Below are positions 49,518 to 58,254 of a stretch of DNA of 64,000 nt, piece after piece. The position numbers and the translations under genes are program-made. Origin of the DNA: Nonomuraea polychroma (GTDB lineage Bacteria; Actinomycetota; Actinomycetes; Streptosporangiales; Streptosporangiaceae). Each line of letters begins with the position of its first letter. The first letter of the stretch is position 1. The stretch is from contig NZ_SAUN01000001.1 of the NCBI RefSeq assembly GCF_004011505.1, forward strand, positions 3,968,001 through 4,032,000, written 5' to 3'. The notes under the pieces are model-generated. The model did no database searches and was not told the DNA's origin. It saw nothing but the letters and a program-made list of their open reading frames with translations.

Positions 49518-50297
49518 TCAGGGCAGCGTGACGTACTTGCCGAGGAACTCCCGGGCCGAGGCGGTGTCCAGGCGGTAGTCGAAGTTGGTCCCCTTGCAGG
49601 CGTCGTCGGCTCCGCTGATCGAGGTGGCGACGAGGAGGTGGGAGGTGGGTCCGCCCAGGAAGTTCGGTCCGCCGGAGTCGCCGAAGCAGGTGCTGCCGTC
49701 GGTCTTGGAGCTCAGCTTCAGGTCCAGCCACCTGCGGGAGAGGGCGTCGAACGATATGGACGTCTGGTTACGCGTGTCGGTGTAGTGGTAGCGCCCTCCG
49801 CGGCCCTTCTTGTTCTTGGCGGGGTCCACGGAGCCGTATCCGACCGGGGTGAATCGTGTGCCCTTCAGGCGGTTGTCGGCTTTGAGCTTGTCGAGGAGGC
49901 CGGCTGTCGGCAGCTGGGCGGGCTTGATGTCCGTGATGGGCGTGTTGAAGATGACCACGGCCATGTCATGGAGGTCGGACTTGTCCTTGTAGCGCGGGTC
50001 GGGCACGTACCGGCCGGTGTAGAGCTTGGCGCCGGGTTCGTAGTGGCTGGCGAAGGAGACCCGGGCGGTCTTCTGCTTGCGTTCGCCGCAGTGGGCGGCG
50101 GTGAGGAAGACGGTGGGAGAGATGAGGGTGCCCGTGCAGTAGGACCACGTTCCGTCGGGGTTGGCCTTGTCGCCGATGAGGGCGCCCACTTCGGGGTGCG
50201 CGTCACCGTCAGGCGAGCCGTTGGTGATGGCTGACGCGGGGGTGGCGACACCGAAGGTCACTGCAGCAGCAATCGCGACAAAAGGGACGAAACGCAT
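49518..50297 (-). CDS. Secreted trypsin-like serine protease (S1)
   Basis: A 259-residue exported protease. Signal peptide MRFVPFVAIAAAVTFGVATPASA, predicted cleavage after ASA at 23. Catalytic triad: His69 in TAAHC, Asp111 in HDMAVVIF, Ser208 in FGDSGGP; Cys pairs near the His and Ser. The propeptide is almost absent (ITNGSPDGD follows the signal). Trypsin-like proteases of this group are widespread in soil actinomycetes for nutrient acquisition. Standing alone, it has no recognised chaperone or inhibitor gene beside it. Confidence 0.92.
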   Translation of the reverse strand: MRFVPFVAIAAAVTFGVATPASAITNGSPDGDAHPEVGALIGDKANPDGTWSYCTGTLISPTVFLTAAHCGERKQKTARVSFASHYEPGAKLYTGRYVPDPRYKDKSDLHDMAVVIFNTPITDIKPAQLPTAGLLDKLKADNRLKGTRFTPVGYGSVDPAKNKKGRGGRYHYTDTRNQTSISFDALSRRWLDLKLSSKTDGSTCFGDSGGPNFLGGPTSHLLVATSISGADDACKGTNFDYRLDTASAREFLGKYVTLP

Positions 50298-50979
50298 TCG
50301 AAAATTGTATGCGTTCGTCGCCTTTCTATGACAAATCGGACAAAAGATCTACCTTGCGGAAGTCCGATCCGCCGGCGCCTGCCCTGACTCCAGAAGATAC
50401 CGCCCGAAATCCAGTGAAGAAGACGCTTCTGCAGTGATCTGCAGGGCCGGTCCCTGCTGGTCAGCGTGCTGTGGACCGTGGAACCCCAAAGCGACGGCCG
50501 GCGGCGCTACGCGCGCCTCTTCCTGGACGCTCTGCCGCCTGCCGGGACCAGCCCTCTTCCGCCCGCGGTTCCCTGGCACAGGAACAGCAGCCTGGCAACT
50601 GGCCCTCTGACGCTCCCCGTTTCGCGATGCCGCTCCCTCCATGCCAATAGATCATCACCCCGTAGCCGCCATAGGCGCGCTTAGCGGGTGTGCGGGGCAA
50701 GGGCTGGCCGCACCAGCCGCACCGTTTTCCTCGGCCGCGACGCCCGCCAGGCGCTGGCCGAGGAACTAGAGCCGCCCCCGCTGGGGCTCGCCAGAGGGAT
50801 CGGGCCGGCCGAGACCTCGACGACGGCCCGGTGACCATCCCGCCCTTGTGGTACCTGCTCACCGTGGTGCTGGCTGCGGGGTCGCCATGCCGGCCCGCGT
50901 CTGCGACCGCCGCTCCGCGGGCGGCATTCTGCAAACCGAATACACCCGACGGCCCGCCACGTCTTTGGCTTTGAGTTGC
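50298..50979. other. Degenerate stretch, no intact gene
   Basis: About 680 bp. Protein-like scraps include KRCGWCGQPLPRTPAKRA on the minus strand (a CxxC zinc-knuckle pattern, near 50700) and TVFLGRDARQALAEELEPPP on the plus strand (near 50725-50785, recombinase-like). None is a complete domain. I see no promoter or RNA here. Confidence 0.4.
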
Positions 50980-51018
50980 AGTTCGTGTCCCGAACTAATA
51001 TTGTTCGGGACACGAACT
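50980..51018. promoter_or_regulatory. Large palindromic operator before NDH-like gene
   Basis: AGTTCGTGTCCCGAAC (50980-50995) and its exact complement (51003-51018) flank TAATATT: 16-bp arms, 7-bp AT-only spacer. It lies 30 bp before the flavoprotein start. The half-site ACACGAAC recurs at 52702-52709 upstream of the MarR gene, which suggests that MarR binds both. Confidence 0.7.
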
Positions 51019-51047
51019 TCAGCTCACCCTTGTGAGGAGTAGGCACT

Positions 51048-52157
51048 ATGAGGCGTACGGTCGCGATCATCGGCGGCGGGTACGGCGGCGTCACCGCCGC
51101 CAAGGCGCTCGATCAGGACACCGATGTCGTCCTGATCGAGCCCAAGGACGCTTTCGTCCAGAACGCGGTCTCCCCGCGCGCGCTGGTTCAGCCGGATTGG
51201 ACGGTCAACCTGTTCTTCCCGTATGACAAGCTGCTTCGGCACGGCAGGGTCGTCCATGACCGCGCGGTCTCGGTCGACTCCGGAGGCGTCGTCCTTGCCT
51301 CTGGCGACCGGGTGGACGCCGACTATCTCGTTCTGGCCACCGGTTCCGGTTATCCCTTTCCGTTCAAGTTCGACGACGCTGTCTCCGGCACGGCGCGCGA
51401 GCGGTTGCTGGCCGCCCACGCCGAGCTCGCGGGAGCCTCCCGGGTGCTGATCGCGGGTGCCGGGCCGGTCGGCCTGGAGCTTGCCGGGGAGATCAAGACG
51501 GTCTGGCCGGACAAGCACGTCACCGTCGTCGACCCCACGCCGCAGTTGGTCCCCGGCTTCGAGGCGCAGATGCGAGATGATCTGCGGCACCAGCTCGACG
51601 CGCTCGGGGTGGACGTACGGCTGGGAATCACGCTGGGTGCGGAGCCACCGGCCGAGCCAGGACGGGCCGGGTCGTTCACGGTGCCGTCCAGCGGCGGGGA
51701 CATCTCCGCCGACATCTGGTTCCGCGCCTACGGGGTCAGCCTCGACACCGGTTACCTCAGCGCGGATCTGGGCTCCGTGCGCACGCCGGAAGGCCGCATC
51801 CGGGTGACCGAGACGCTCAACGTGGAGGGCCACGGCCACATCTACGCGATCGGTGACATCACCGACATCGCCGAGGCCAAGATGGCCGGGAACGCGATGC
51901 GCCACGCCGAGGTCGTCGCGCAGAACATCATCGCCCACGTACGCGGTGGCCGGCCCGACGCCGTCTACCAGCCGTCCGCGACGCCGTTCGTGCTGCTCCC
52001 GCTCGGGCCGGAGGGCGGTGTCGGTCAGCTGCCCTCCCCCGAGGGGCCGATCGTCCTGGCCCCGGAGGCTGTCTCCGCGTACAAGGGCGCGGATCTGTTC
52101 ACCGGCCGGTTCGCCGAACTGTTCGGGGTCGCCCGCGACGTGCCCACGGCGGCCTGA
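51048..52157 (+). CDS. NDH-2/AIF-like FAD-dependent oxidoreductase
   Basis: A 369-residue two-dinucleotide-binding flavoprotein. FAD-binding GGGYGGVTAAKAL (9-21), ATGSGYPFPF, the second Rossmann motif VLIAGAGPVGLELAGEI for NAD(P)H, and the FAD-closing IYAIGDITDIAEAKMAG. The fold matches NADH:quinone reductases of the AIF-M2/NDH-2 type without a long membrane-anchor helix. It probably transfers electrons from NAD(P)H to a quinone or other acceptor. A GAGGAG ribosome site and a 16-bp-arm palindrome precede it. The MarR gene convergent downstream is the likely regulator. Confidence 0.9.
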   Translation: MRRTVAIIGGGYGGVTAAKALDQDTDVVLIEPKDAFVQNAVSPRALVQPDWTVNLFFPYDKLLRHGRVVHDRAVSVDSGGVVLASGDRVDADYLVLATGSGYPFPFKFDDAVSGTARERLLAAHAELAGASRVLIAGAGPVGLELAGEIKTVWPDKHVTVVDPTPQLVPGFEAQMRDDLRHQLDALGVDVRLGITLGAEPPAEPGRAGSFTVPSSGGDISADIWFRAYGVSLDTGYLSADLGSVRTPEGRIRVTETLNVEGHGHIYAIGDITDIAEAKMAGNAMRHAEVVAQNIIAHVRGGRPDAVYQPSATPFVLLPLGPEGGVGQLPSPEGPIVLAPEAVSAYKGADLFTGRFAELFGVARDVPTAA

Positions 52158-52192
52158 TACGGGCCGCCCGCGGAGGCGAGGCAGGCGGCGGG

Positions 52193-52672
52193 TCAGCGGC
52201 CGCCTGCGACGGGCGGGGCTTCGTCCCGCTCCAGGAAGACCATCGGCACGTTGTTGTCTCGCACCACCCGGCTGAGCAGATCGGCGAGCGTGTCGCGTGC
52301 CGCGCCGTCGAGGGTCGCGGGAAGCTCCTCGATCCGCCGGCAGGTGGCGGTGTAGAACTCCTCGGCCAGCTCGCTGCCCCGCTTGGTGAGCGCGACCCGG
52401 ACCACGCGCCGGTCCGCCGGGTCCGCTTCGCGCCGGACCAGGCCACGCTGGGCGGTCCGGTCCACCAGCTCGGTGAGACTGGACTTGGCCAGCCGCAACA
52501 TCGGGCCCAGGGCGCTCATCCCGTACGGCTGCGCCATCAACACGCACAAGAGCTGCCCCTGCTGAGGGGTCAGCCCGTATTCGCGGGCCGATTCGGCATA
52601 GACGGCGTTGACCAGAAAGGCTGACCGCACCAGTGCGGTCACCACCCCCAGATTGTCCTCGTCCTCACGCAT
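52193..52672 (-). CDS. MarR-family regulator
   Basis: A 159-residue winged-HTH regulator: LTPQQGQLLCVLMAQPYGMSALGPMLRLAKSSLTELVDRTAQRGLVRREADPADRRVVRVALTKRG, with the complete DPADRRV wing. It lies convergent to the flavoprotein gene and divergent from a luciferase-like gene. ACACGAAC, half of the palindrome at 50980-51018, occurs in its upstream region, so it may control the flavoprotein, the luciferase-like gene and itself in response to a quinone-like compound. This link is inference. Confidence 0.9.
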   Translation of the reverse strand: MREDEDNLGVVTALVRSAFLVNAVYAESAREYGLTPQQGQLLCVLMAQPYGMSALGPMLRLAKSSLTELVDRTAQRGLVRREADPADRRVVRVALTKRGSELAEEFYTATCRRIEELPATLDGAARDTLADLLSRVVRDNNVPMVFLERDEAPPVAGGR

Positions 52673-52732
52673 TCGATTAGATTACCACCACATGATTCGC
52701 TACACGAACTACTCACGTCATGCAGGATGCAC

Positions 52733-53638
52733 ATGACTATTCCGGCGCGAAAAGTGTTGTTCGGGGTCGGGATCTCGACCGCGGTCGGCGCGGCGCAGGA
52801 GACCCTCCGCCACGCGGCCCAGGCAGACCGGGAAGGGCTGGACCTGTTCACCGTGTCGGATCATCCCTATTTCGCGGACCGGCTGGACGCCTACTCCCTG
52901 GTGGGCGTGGCTCTGGGCCGTACCACGAACATCGCGGGCCTGGTGAGCGTCACCAACCTCCCCAGCCGTCCCGCCCCGATGCTGGCGCGCACGATCACCT
53001 CCTTGTCCGCCCTGGCCGAGGGCCGGATCGTGCTGGGCATGGGCGCAGGCGGCCTCTGGGACGACATCGCGAGGCTGGGCCTGCCGCGGCTGGGGCCCGG
53101 CGCGGCCGTCCGGGCGCTCGAGGAAGCCATCATCCTGGTCAGGGCGCTGTGCGGCGGCGGCGACCGGGTGACGTTCGACGGCGAGTTCTACCAGGTCACC
53201 GACCTCGAGCCGGCGCCGATCCCCGCCCCGCCCGTGTGAACCGGCTCGGTCGGGCCCAAGTCGCTGGCCGTCACCGGACGCGTGGCCGACGGATGGATCC
53301 CCGGACACGCCGCTGACTGGCTCAGCCCGCGCTACCGCGACTCGCGCCCCGTCATCGACCAGGCGGCCGCCGACGCCGGCCGCGATCCCCGCGACATCGC
53401 CACGATCTATAACATCCCCGGCGTCATCACGCCGCGCCCGCTGGCCGCCACCCGCGACGGCGAAGGCCGCTGGGTCGGCGGTTCGGTCGAGCAGTGGGCC
53501 GAGGAGCTCACCGGTGCGGTGCTCGAGCACGACGCCTCCGGCTTCGTCTACTTCCCGCCCGACGGCACACCCACCGACCTCGCCCTCGGACGCTGGGCCG
53601 GGGAGATCGTCCCAGCGATCCGGAAGGCCATCGCCTGA
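52733..53638 (+). pseudogene. Luciferase-like monooxygenase interrupted by one in-frame TGA
   Basis: The coding sense is continuous in a single frame over 300 codons: FGVGISTAVGAAQETLRHAAQADREGLDLFTVSDHPYFADRLDAYSL and SRPAPMLARTITSLSALAEGRIVLGMGAGGLWDD, then APIPAPPV, a TGA at 53237-53239, and TGSVGPKSLAVTGRVADGWIPGHAADWLSPRY. LLM-class proteins have Trp here (PPVWTG), so TGG has become TGA. The product is a TIM-barrel F420- or FMN-dependent oxidoreductase. Both halves are otherwise intact, which suggests very recent loss, a sequencing error, or stop readthrough. Confidence 0.85.
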
Positions 53639-53652
53639 TCGCCGGAGAACGT

Positions 53653-54216
53653 TCAGGAGCGCTTCGGCTCGTAGTGCAGCGCGGTGATCCCGCACTCGAA
53701 CGGCCGCGCCGTCACGAGACGCAGCCGCTGGGGTGCGCCGAGGTCGGGGAACACCGGCATCCCGGTGCCGATCGCGGCGGGGTTGACGAACAGGTGGAGC
53801 TCGTCGAGCAGGTCCTTGGCGATCAGGTCCCGGACGAGCGTGCCGCCACCGTAGGCGATGATGTCCCCGCCCGGCTGGGCCTTGAGCTTGTTGACGGTCT
53901 CGGCGAGGTCCCCGCCGGCGACGGTGGCGTTCTCCCAGGGCGACTCGGTGAGGGTGTTGGAGATCACGACTTTGGGCGTGTTGTTCATCCAGTCGATCGA
54001 CTCCTCGGTCTCCCCGGGCGGCCCGGACTTCCAGGCCGGGATGAAACCTTCGGCGAGCTTGCGGCCCAGCACGATGCAGTCGACCGAATCGGTGATCGCA
54101 TCGATGTAGGCGTTGATGTCGTCGGTCCACGGGAACGTCATCCAGTCCATCTCACCGTTCGGCCCGGCCATGTAGCCGTCAACGGTGGTCTGGACCTGGA
54201 GCTTGAACGTACGCAT
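53653..54216 (-). CDS. RibD-C/dihydrofolate-reductase-like protein
   Basis: A 187-residue protein of the RibD C-terminal family: KLQVQTTVDGYMAGPNGEMDWM, CIVLGRKLAEGFIPAW, PKVVISNTL, GGDIIAYGGGTLVRDLIAKDLLDELHLFVNPAAIGTGMPVFPD. The Rossmann-like NADPH fold is complete (YGGGTLVRDL). It probably reduces a pteridine- or flavin-related compound, though many homologues are unassigned. It diverges from a LysR gene which may regulate it. Confidence 0.87.
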   Translation of the reverse strand: MRTFKLQVQTTVDGYMAGPNGEMDWMTFPWTDDINAYIDAITDSVDCIVLGRKLAEGFIPAWKSGPPGETEESIDWMNNTPKVVISNTLTESPWENATVAGGDLAETVNKLKAQPGGDIIAYGGGTLVRDLIAKDLLDELHLFVNPAAIGTGMPVFPDLGAPQRLRLVTARPFECGITALHYEPKRS

Positions 54217-54347
54217 GAGATCTCGTTCCTTCGGGGTTTCCTCTGTCGTGGTGATGGCTCCACACTGCCAGGGAGACCTTACGGTCTTCTTCAGACGGGG
54301 TTAAGGGCGCCCCGACAGGCCCGGATCCGCATCTATAACCTGATGGC

Positions 54348-55271
54348 ATGGATGTCGACACGCGGCTGCTGCGTTACTTCGTGGCCGTGGCGGAGGAAGG
54401 CAGCCTCACCCGTGCCGCGGAACGGCTGTTCGTGTCGCAACCGGCGCTGACCAAGCAGATCAGGCAGCTCGAGACGCAACTCGGAGTGCGGCTGTTCACG
54501 CGGTCCAAGACCGGCATGGCCCTGACCGAGCCGGGCCGGACCCTCGCGCAGCGGGCGCCCGCGCTGCTGGGCGGCTGGGATGAGGTGCTGCGGGAGACCA
54601 GGAGAACCGCCGGCCGGGCGGCGCGCGTGTTGCGGGTGGGTTTTCTGGCCAGCGCCGCCAACGAGGCCACTCAGGACATCGTCGCCGAGTTCGCCCGCCG
54701 GCGGCCGGGGTGGCGGGCCGACATGCGGCAGGCGGCCTGGTCGAACCCGACGGCCGGGCTCGACCGCGGCGACGTCGACGCCGCTCTGCTCCGGCTGCCC
54801 TTCCCCGGCCAGGAGAACGTCCGGGTGGAGGTCCTCTTCACCGAGCCGCGGTGGGTGGCGCTGCCCGCCACCCACCCCCTGGCCGTACGGGACGGAGCTC
54901 GGCGGATCGCCTTCCGTGAGCTGTGGGACGAGCCGTTCGTGGCGGCCCCGGCCGAGACGGGGCGATGGCGGGACTTTTGGCTGGCCGCCGACGAACGCGA
55001 GGGCCGCCCGGTGCGCATCGGCGCGGTCACCGAGCAGCCCGACGACTGGCTCAGCGCGATCGCCAACGGGTACGGCGTCGCCCTGGCCCCCGAGTCCGCC
55101 GCCCGCTTCTATGCCCGGCCCGGAGTCACGTACCGGCCCGTCAGCGGTGTGAGCCCGAGCCAGGTGGGCGTCGCTTGGGCGCCGGCCGATGACGACAATC
55201 CCGTGGTGCGGGACTTCGTACGCTGCTGCCTGGACATCGCGTCGTCTCGGCACGACGAGGCCGGCGGGTGA
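54348..55271 (+). CDS. LysR-family regulator
   Basis: A 307-residue regulator. HTH: RLLRYFVAVAEEGSLTRAAERLFVSQPALTKQIRQLETQLGVRLFTRSKTGMALTEPG. The effector domain (LRVGFLASAANEATQDIVAEFARRRPGW..NGYGVALAPESAARFYARPGV) is complete. It is divergent from the RibD-like reductase gene over a 131-bp gap, the usual layout for a LysR activator with its target. No strong dyad is obvious there. Confidence 0.92.
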   Translation: MDVDTRLLRYFVAVAEEGSLTRAAERLFVSQPALTKQIRQLETQLGVRLFTRSKTGMALTEPGRTLAQRAPALLGGWDEVLRETRRTAGRAARVLRVGFLASAANEATQDIVAEFARRRPGWRADMRQAAWSNPTAGLDRGDVDAALLRLPFPGQENVRVEVLFTEPRWVALPATHPLAVRDGARRIAFRELWDEPFVAAPAETGRWRDFWLAADEREGRPVRIGAVTEQPDDWLSAIANGYGVALAPESAARFYARPGVTYRPVSGVSPSQVGVAWAPADDDNPVVRDFVRCCLDIASSRHDEAGG

Positions 55272-55293
55272 GCGTGCCGAAGCGCTCAGGGGC

Positions 55294-55941
55294 TCAGCCC
55301 GCGACCGGGGAGGCGATGACGACGGTGACGTCGGCAGGCAGGTCACCGGTGCGGTAGCAGTGCGGGGCGTCTCCGGCGAAGGCCAGCATGTCGCCGGGCT
55401 CCAGACCGCGCGGATCGTCGGCCGGACCGGCGACGAGATGGCCGGAGGCGAGCAGGAGATGCTCGGTCGTGCCGGGCGCGTGGGGCACGCCGTCGACGGC
55501 GGTCTCCGGCGGGAGGCGCAGCCGCCAGATCTCCAGGCTGTGACCGCCGCTGATGCGGCGCAACAGCTCACGAGTGGGGCCGTCGCCGGCAGCGGCGGTC
55601 GCCGGCAGGTGCACCACGCCGGGATCGCCGGCCCGGGTCAGCAGGTCGGTGAGCGGGACGGCCAGGGCGACGGCGACGGCGTCCAGCGTGTCGATCGTGG
55701 GGTTGCCCATGCCCGCCTCCAGCTGCGACAACGTCGCCTTGCTGAGGCCGGTGCGCCGGGCCAGCTCGGCCTGGCTCATGCCGCGCTGCCGGCGGAGCCG
55801 CTGAATCTGCGCGCCGGCCGCGGCGGCCGCGCTGCTGGTGCGACGGCGGTCGCGGTCAGCGGCCGCAGTGCCGGCGGGACGGCGGTCGCTTCCGGTGGCT
55901 GCGCTGCCGGCCGGACGGGGGCCCTCGTCGGCGGTGCTCAT
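55294..55941 (-). CDS. XRE-cupin transcriptional regulator
   Basis: A 215-residue regulator. A low-complexity Ala/Arg head of about 45 residues precedes the HTH (AQIQRLRRQRGMSQAELARRTGLSKATLSQLEAGMGNPTIDTLDAVAVALAVPLTDLL) and a C-terminal cupin (EIWRLRLPPETAVDGVPHAPGTTEHLLLASGHLVAGPADDPRGLEPGDMLAFAGDAPHCYR). The ATG overlaps the AlaX stop by 4 nt (ATGA), so AlaX and this regulator form one operon. XRE-cupin proteins often sense amino acids or polyamines, which would fit the tRNA-editing partner. Confidence 0.9.
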   Translation of the reverse strand: MSTADEGPRPAGSAATGSDRRPAGTAAADRDRRRTSSAAAAAGAQIQRLRRQRGMSQAELARRTGLSKATLSQLEAGMGNPTIDTLDAVAVALAVPLTDLLTRAGDPGVVHLPATAAAGDGPTRELLRRISGGHSLEIWRLRLPPETAVDGVPHAPGTTEHLLLASGHLVAGPADDPRGLEPGDMLAFAGDAPHCYRTGDLPADVTVVIASPVAG

Positions 55942-56642
55942 CGCAGCGGTTTGTGGGAGGCGGAGTAGGAGACGCGGACGCGGCCCTTCTTCAGCTTGAC
56001 GGCGGAGATCGTCACGTGCGCCAGGTCGGCGAGGCTGCGGACGTGCGTGCCTCCGCAGGGGGCGGCGTGCAGGTCGCCGAGCCGGACGATCCGGCGGCCC
56101 CCGGCGTCGTGCTCGGCGGTGACCGGCAGGTCGTCGGCCACGGCCGTGGCCACGAACGCGCGCAGCCGGTCGGCGGCCTTGTCCCGGTCCTCGGCGTCGG
56201 CGAGCTGCGTGCCCGTCTCCGACGGGGTCAGCTCGATGCGGGCCTGGCCCGGGAAGTGGTTGCTGCCGGCCAGCGTCCATCCCTGGGCCCGGCTCGCCGC
56301 TTCGACGAGGTGGCCGGCGGTGTGGAGGGCCGCATGCAGCAGCCGCAGGCCGGCGTCGACGCGGGTGTGGACGACGTCGCCCTCGACCGGTCCCGGCTCG
56401 GCGCCGGTGAGCACCACCAGGCCGGTGGGAGCATGGCGGACGGGAACGACCTCCCGCTCCCCCACCCAGCCGCGGTCAGCGGGCTGGCCACCGCCTTGCG
56501 GGTGGAAGAGGTTGTCCCGTACCGCGACCCACTCGCCACCGGCTTCGTCCCGCCCTGCTGCGATCACGCTCGTGGTGATCTCAGTGAGATGGGTGTCGTC
56601 GAGGTAGAGCGCTCCCTGCAGTGCACTATTTCCATGAACCAT
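55938..56642 (-). CDS. AlaX-like alanyl-tRNA editing protein
   Basis: A 234-residue stand-alone AlaX: free-standing version of the editing domain of AlaRS that hydrolyses mischarged Ser- or Gly-tRNA(Ala). Zinc-binding motifs HxxxH (His107, His111 in HTAGHL) and CxxxH (Cys196, His200 in CGGTH) are complete, and the beta-barrel FHPQGGGQPADRGWV is the classical N-terminal motif. It overlaps the XRE-cupin regulator downstream and diverges from a GNAT gene 39 bp away. Confidence 0.92.
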   Translation of the reverse strand: MVHGNSALQGALYLDDTHLTEITTSVIAAGRDEAGGEWVAVRDNLFHPQGGGQPADRGWVGEREVVPVRHAPTGLVVLTGAEPGPVEGDVVHTRVDAGLRLLHAALHTAGHLVEAASRAQGWTLAGSNHFPGQARIELTPSETGTQLADAEDRDKAADRLRAFVATAVADDLPVTAEHDAGGRRIVRLGDLHAAPCGGTHVRSLADLAHVTISAVKLKKGRVRVSYSASHKPLR

Positions 56643-56681
56643 ACGTTCACTTTATCAAACGCCATGGGTAGGATCGATCGC

Positions 56682-57206
56682 ATGTCGACACCCGCGCACC
56701 TCACCTTCCACCGCGCGTGCCCGGCCCACACGGCAGAGGTGCTGAGCGTGCTGAACGAGGCGGCGGACTGGCTCAGGCGGCGCGCTATCACCCAGTGGCC
56801 GGACCGTTTCGAGCGCTCCTGGATCGAAGAGGCGATCACGCGGGGAGAGACGTGGCTGGTCCGCGACAGCGGCACGGCCGTCGGCACGCTCACCTTGGAC
56901 TGGTCGGACCCTCTGTGGGCGGACACGGCCGGATCCGCCGGGTACGTACACCGCATGGCCGTCCGCCGCCGGGCCGCCGGGCTGGGCGCGGTCATCCTCG
57001 AATGGACGGCCGGCACCGTGCGGAGCAACCGGCGGGATGTCCTGCGGTTGGACTGTGTGGCCTCCAACGGCCGGCTGCGGTCCTACTACGAGGCGCGCGG
57101 CTTCCTCCACCGCGGCGACGTGCCCGTGGGCGGCGCTCCGGGCCAACGCCGTGACGACGGCCCTCTCACCTGGGTCAGCCGCTACGAGCTGCCGCTTTCC
57201 GGCTGA
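56682..57206 (+). CDS. GNAT N-acetyltransferase
   Basis: A 174-residue acetyltransferase: LNEAADWLRRRAITQWPDRFERSWIEEAITRGETWLVRDSGTAVGTLTLDW, then YVHRMAVRRRAAGLGAVILEWTAGTVRSNRRDVLRLDCVASNGRLRSYYEARGFLHRGDV. The acetyl-CoA loop RRRAAGLG and the YYEARGF motif are typical. ATG 56682 follows GGTAGGAT; an ATG at 56664 is an alternative. It diverges from AlaX with only 39 bp between starts. The substrate is unknown. Confidence 0.9.
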   Translation: MSTPAHLTFHRACPAHTAEVLSVLNEAADWLRRRAITQWPDRFERSWIEEAITRGETWLVRDSGTAVGTLTLDWSDPLWADTAGSAGYVHRMAVRRRAAGLGAVILEWTAGTVRSNRRDVLRLDCVASNGRLRSYYEARGFLHRGDVPVGGAPGQRRDDGPLTWVSRYELPLSG

Positions 57207-57268
57207 CGCCGCGTCCTCTGCCGATGCGGCCGGCTCGTCCCGCCTGTCCGCCGAGCACGACGTCTGCG

Positions 57269-58153
57269 TCAGCGAGACAGCAGGGCGCGCAGCGCCTTGG
57301 TGATGTCGGCGGGTGCTTCCTCGGCCATGAAGTGGCCGCAGGTGACGGTCTCGTGCCGCAGGTCGGGCGCCCACGCCCGCCACAGCGCCGCCGCGTCGTA
57401 GCCGAGCGCGGCACCCCAGTCCTGCTGCAGCACGGTGACCGGCATCCGCAGCCGGTTGCCCGCCTCCCGGTCGGCCCGGTCGTGCTCGGCGTCGATCCCG
57501 GCAGAGGCCCGGTAGTCGGCCACGATGGAGGGGATCGCCTCGCGGCAGGCGCGCAGGTACGCGGCGCGCACGTCGTCCGGGACGGCCTGCGAGTCGCCGG
57601 TCCACAGGTCGAGGAAGTGGCCGAAGAACGTGTCCGCGCTGGCGGCGATCATCTTCTCCGGCAGGCCGGGAGGCTGGGCCATCAGGTACAGGTGGAAGCC
57701 GACGGCCGCGCCGGCGCCGCGCATCACCTCCCACATGTCCAGAGTCGGCAGCACGTCCAGGCAGGCCAGGTGGGTGATCGCCGCCGGATGGTCGAGCCCG
57801 GCGCGGAAGGCGACCAGGGCGCCCCGGTCGTGCCCGGCCAGCGCGAACCGCTCGTGCCCCAGCGTGCGGGCCAGCGTCACGACGTCGGCGGCCATGGTGC
57901 GCTTGGCGTAGGTGGCGGCGCCGGCCTCGGCGGGCTTGTCGCTGGCTCCGTACCCGCGCAGGTCGGGGCAGATCACGGTGTGGTCGGCGGCGAGGTCGGC
58001 GGCCACGTGCCGCCACATCAGGTGGGTCTGGGGGAAGCCGTGCAGCAGCACGATGGGGCTGCCGGCGCCCGCGACGGCCACGTTGAGTGACACGCCGTCG
58101 GCGACGGGGACGCGCCGGTAGTCGAAGCCGGCGATGGCGGGGGTGCTCGTCAT
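57269..58153 (-). CDS. Fluoroacetate/haloacetate dehalogenase-like alpha/beta hydrolase
   Basis: A 294-residue hydrolase. LLHGFPQTHLMWRHVAADLA, DLRGYGASDKP, and the nucleophile elbow AGHDRGALVAFR with Asp109 in place of Ser, as in haloacetate dehalogenases and epoxide hydrolases; the base His is in TCGHFMAEEAP. RGYGxS and GHDRG together mark the fluoroacetate dehalogenase subgroup, though most homologues are untested. It stands between convergent and divergent unrelated genes. Confidence 0.88.
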   Translation of the reverse strand: MTSTPAIAGFDYRRVPVADGVSLNVAVAGAGSPIVLLHGFPQTHLMWRHVAADLAADHTVICPDLRGYGASDKPAEAGAATYAKRTMAADVVTLARTLGHERFALAGHDRGALVAFRAGLDHPAAITHLACLDVLPTLDMWEVMRGAGAAVGFHLYLMAQPPGLPEKMIAASADTFFGHFLDLWTGDSQAVPDDVRAAYLRACREAIPSIVADYRASAGIDAEHDRADREAGNRLRMPVTVLQQDWGAALGYDAAALWRAWAPDLRHETVTCGHFMAEEAPADITKALRALLSR

Positions 58154-58254
58154 GATGATGATCTCCTTTGCGGACGGTGACTGCGTTCAGCGTGCCGGGC
58201 GCGAATGAGCATCCGGTCAGCGCGCTACCGTGGCTGGCTGAGGAGGGGCGTACG

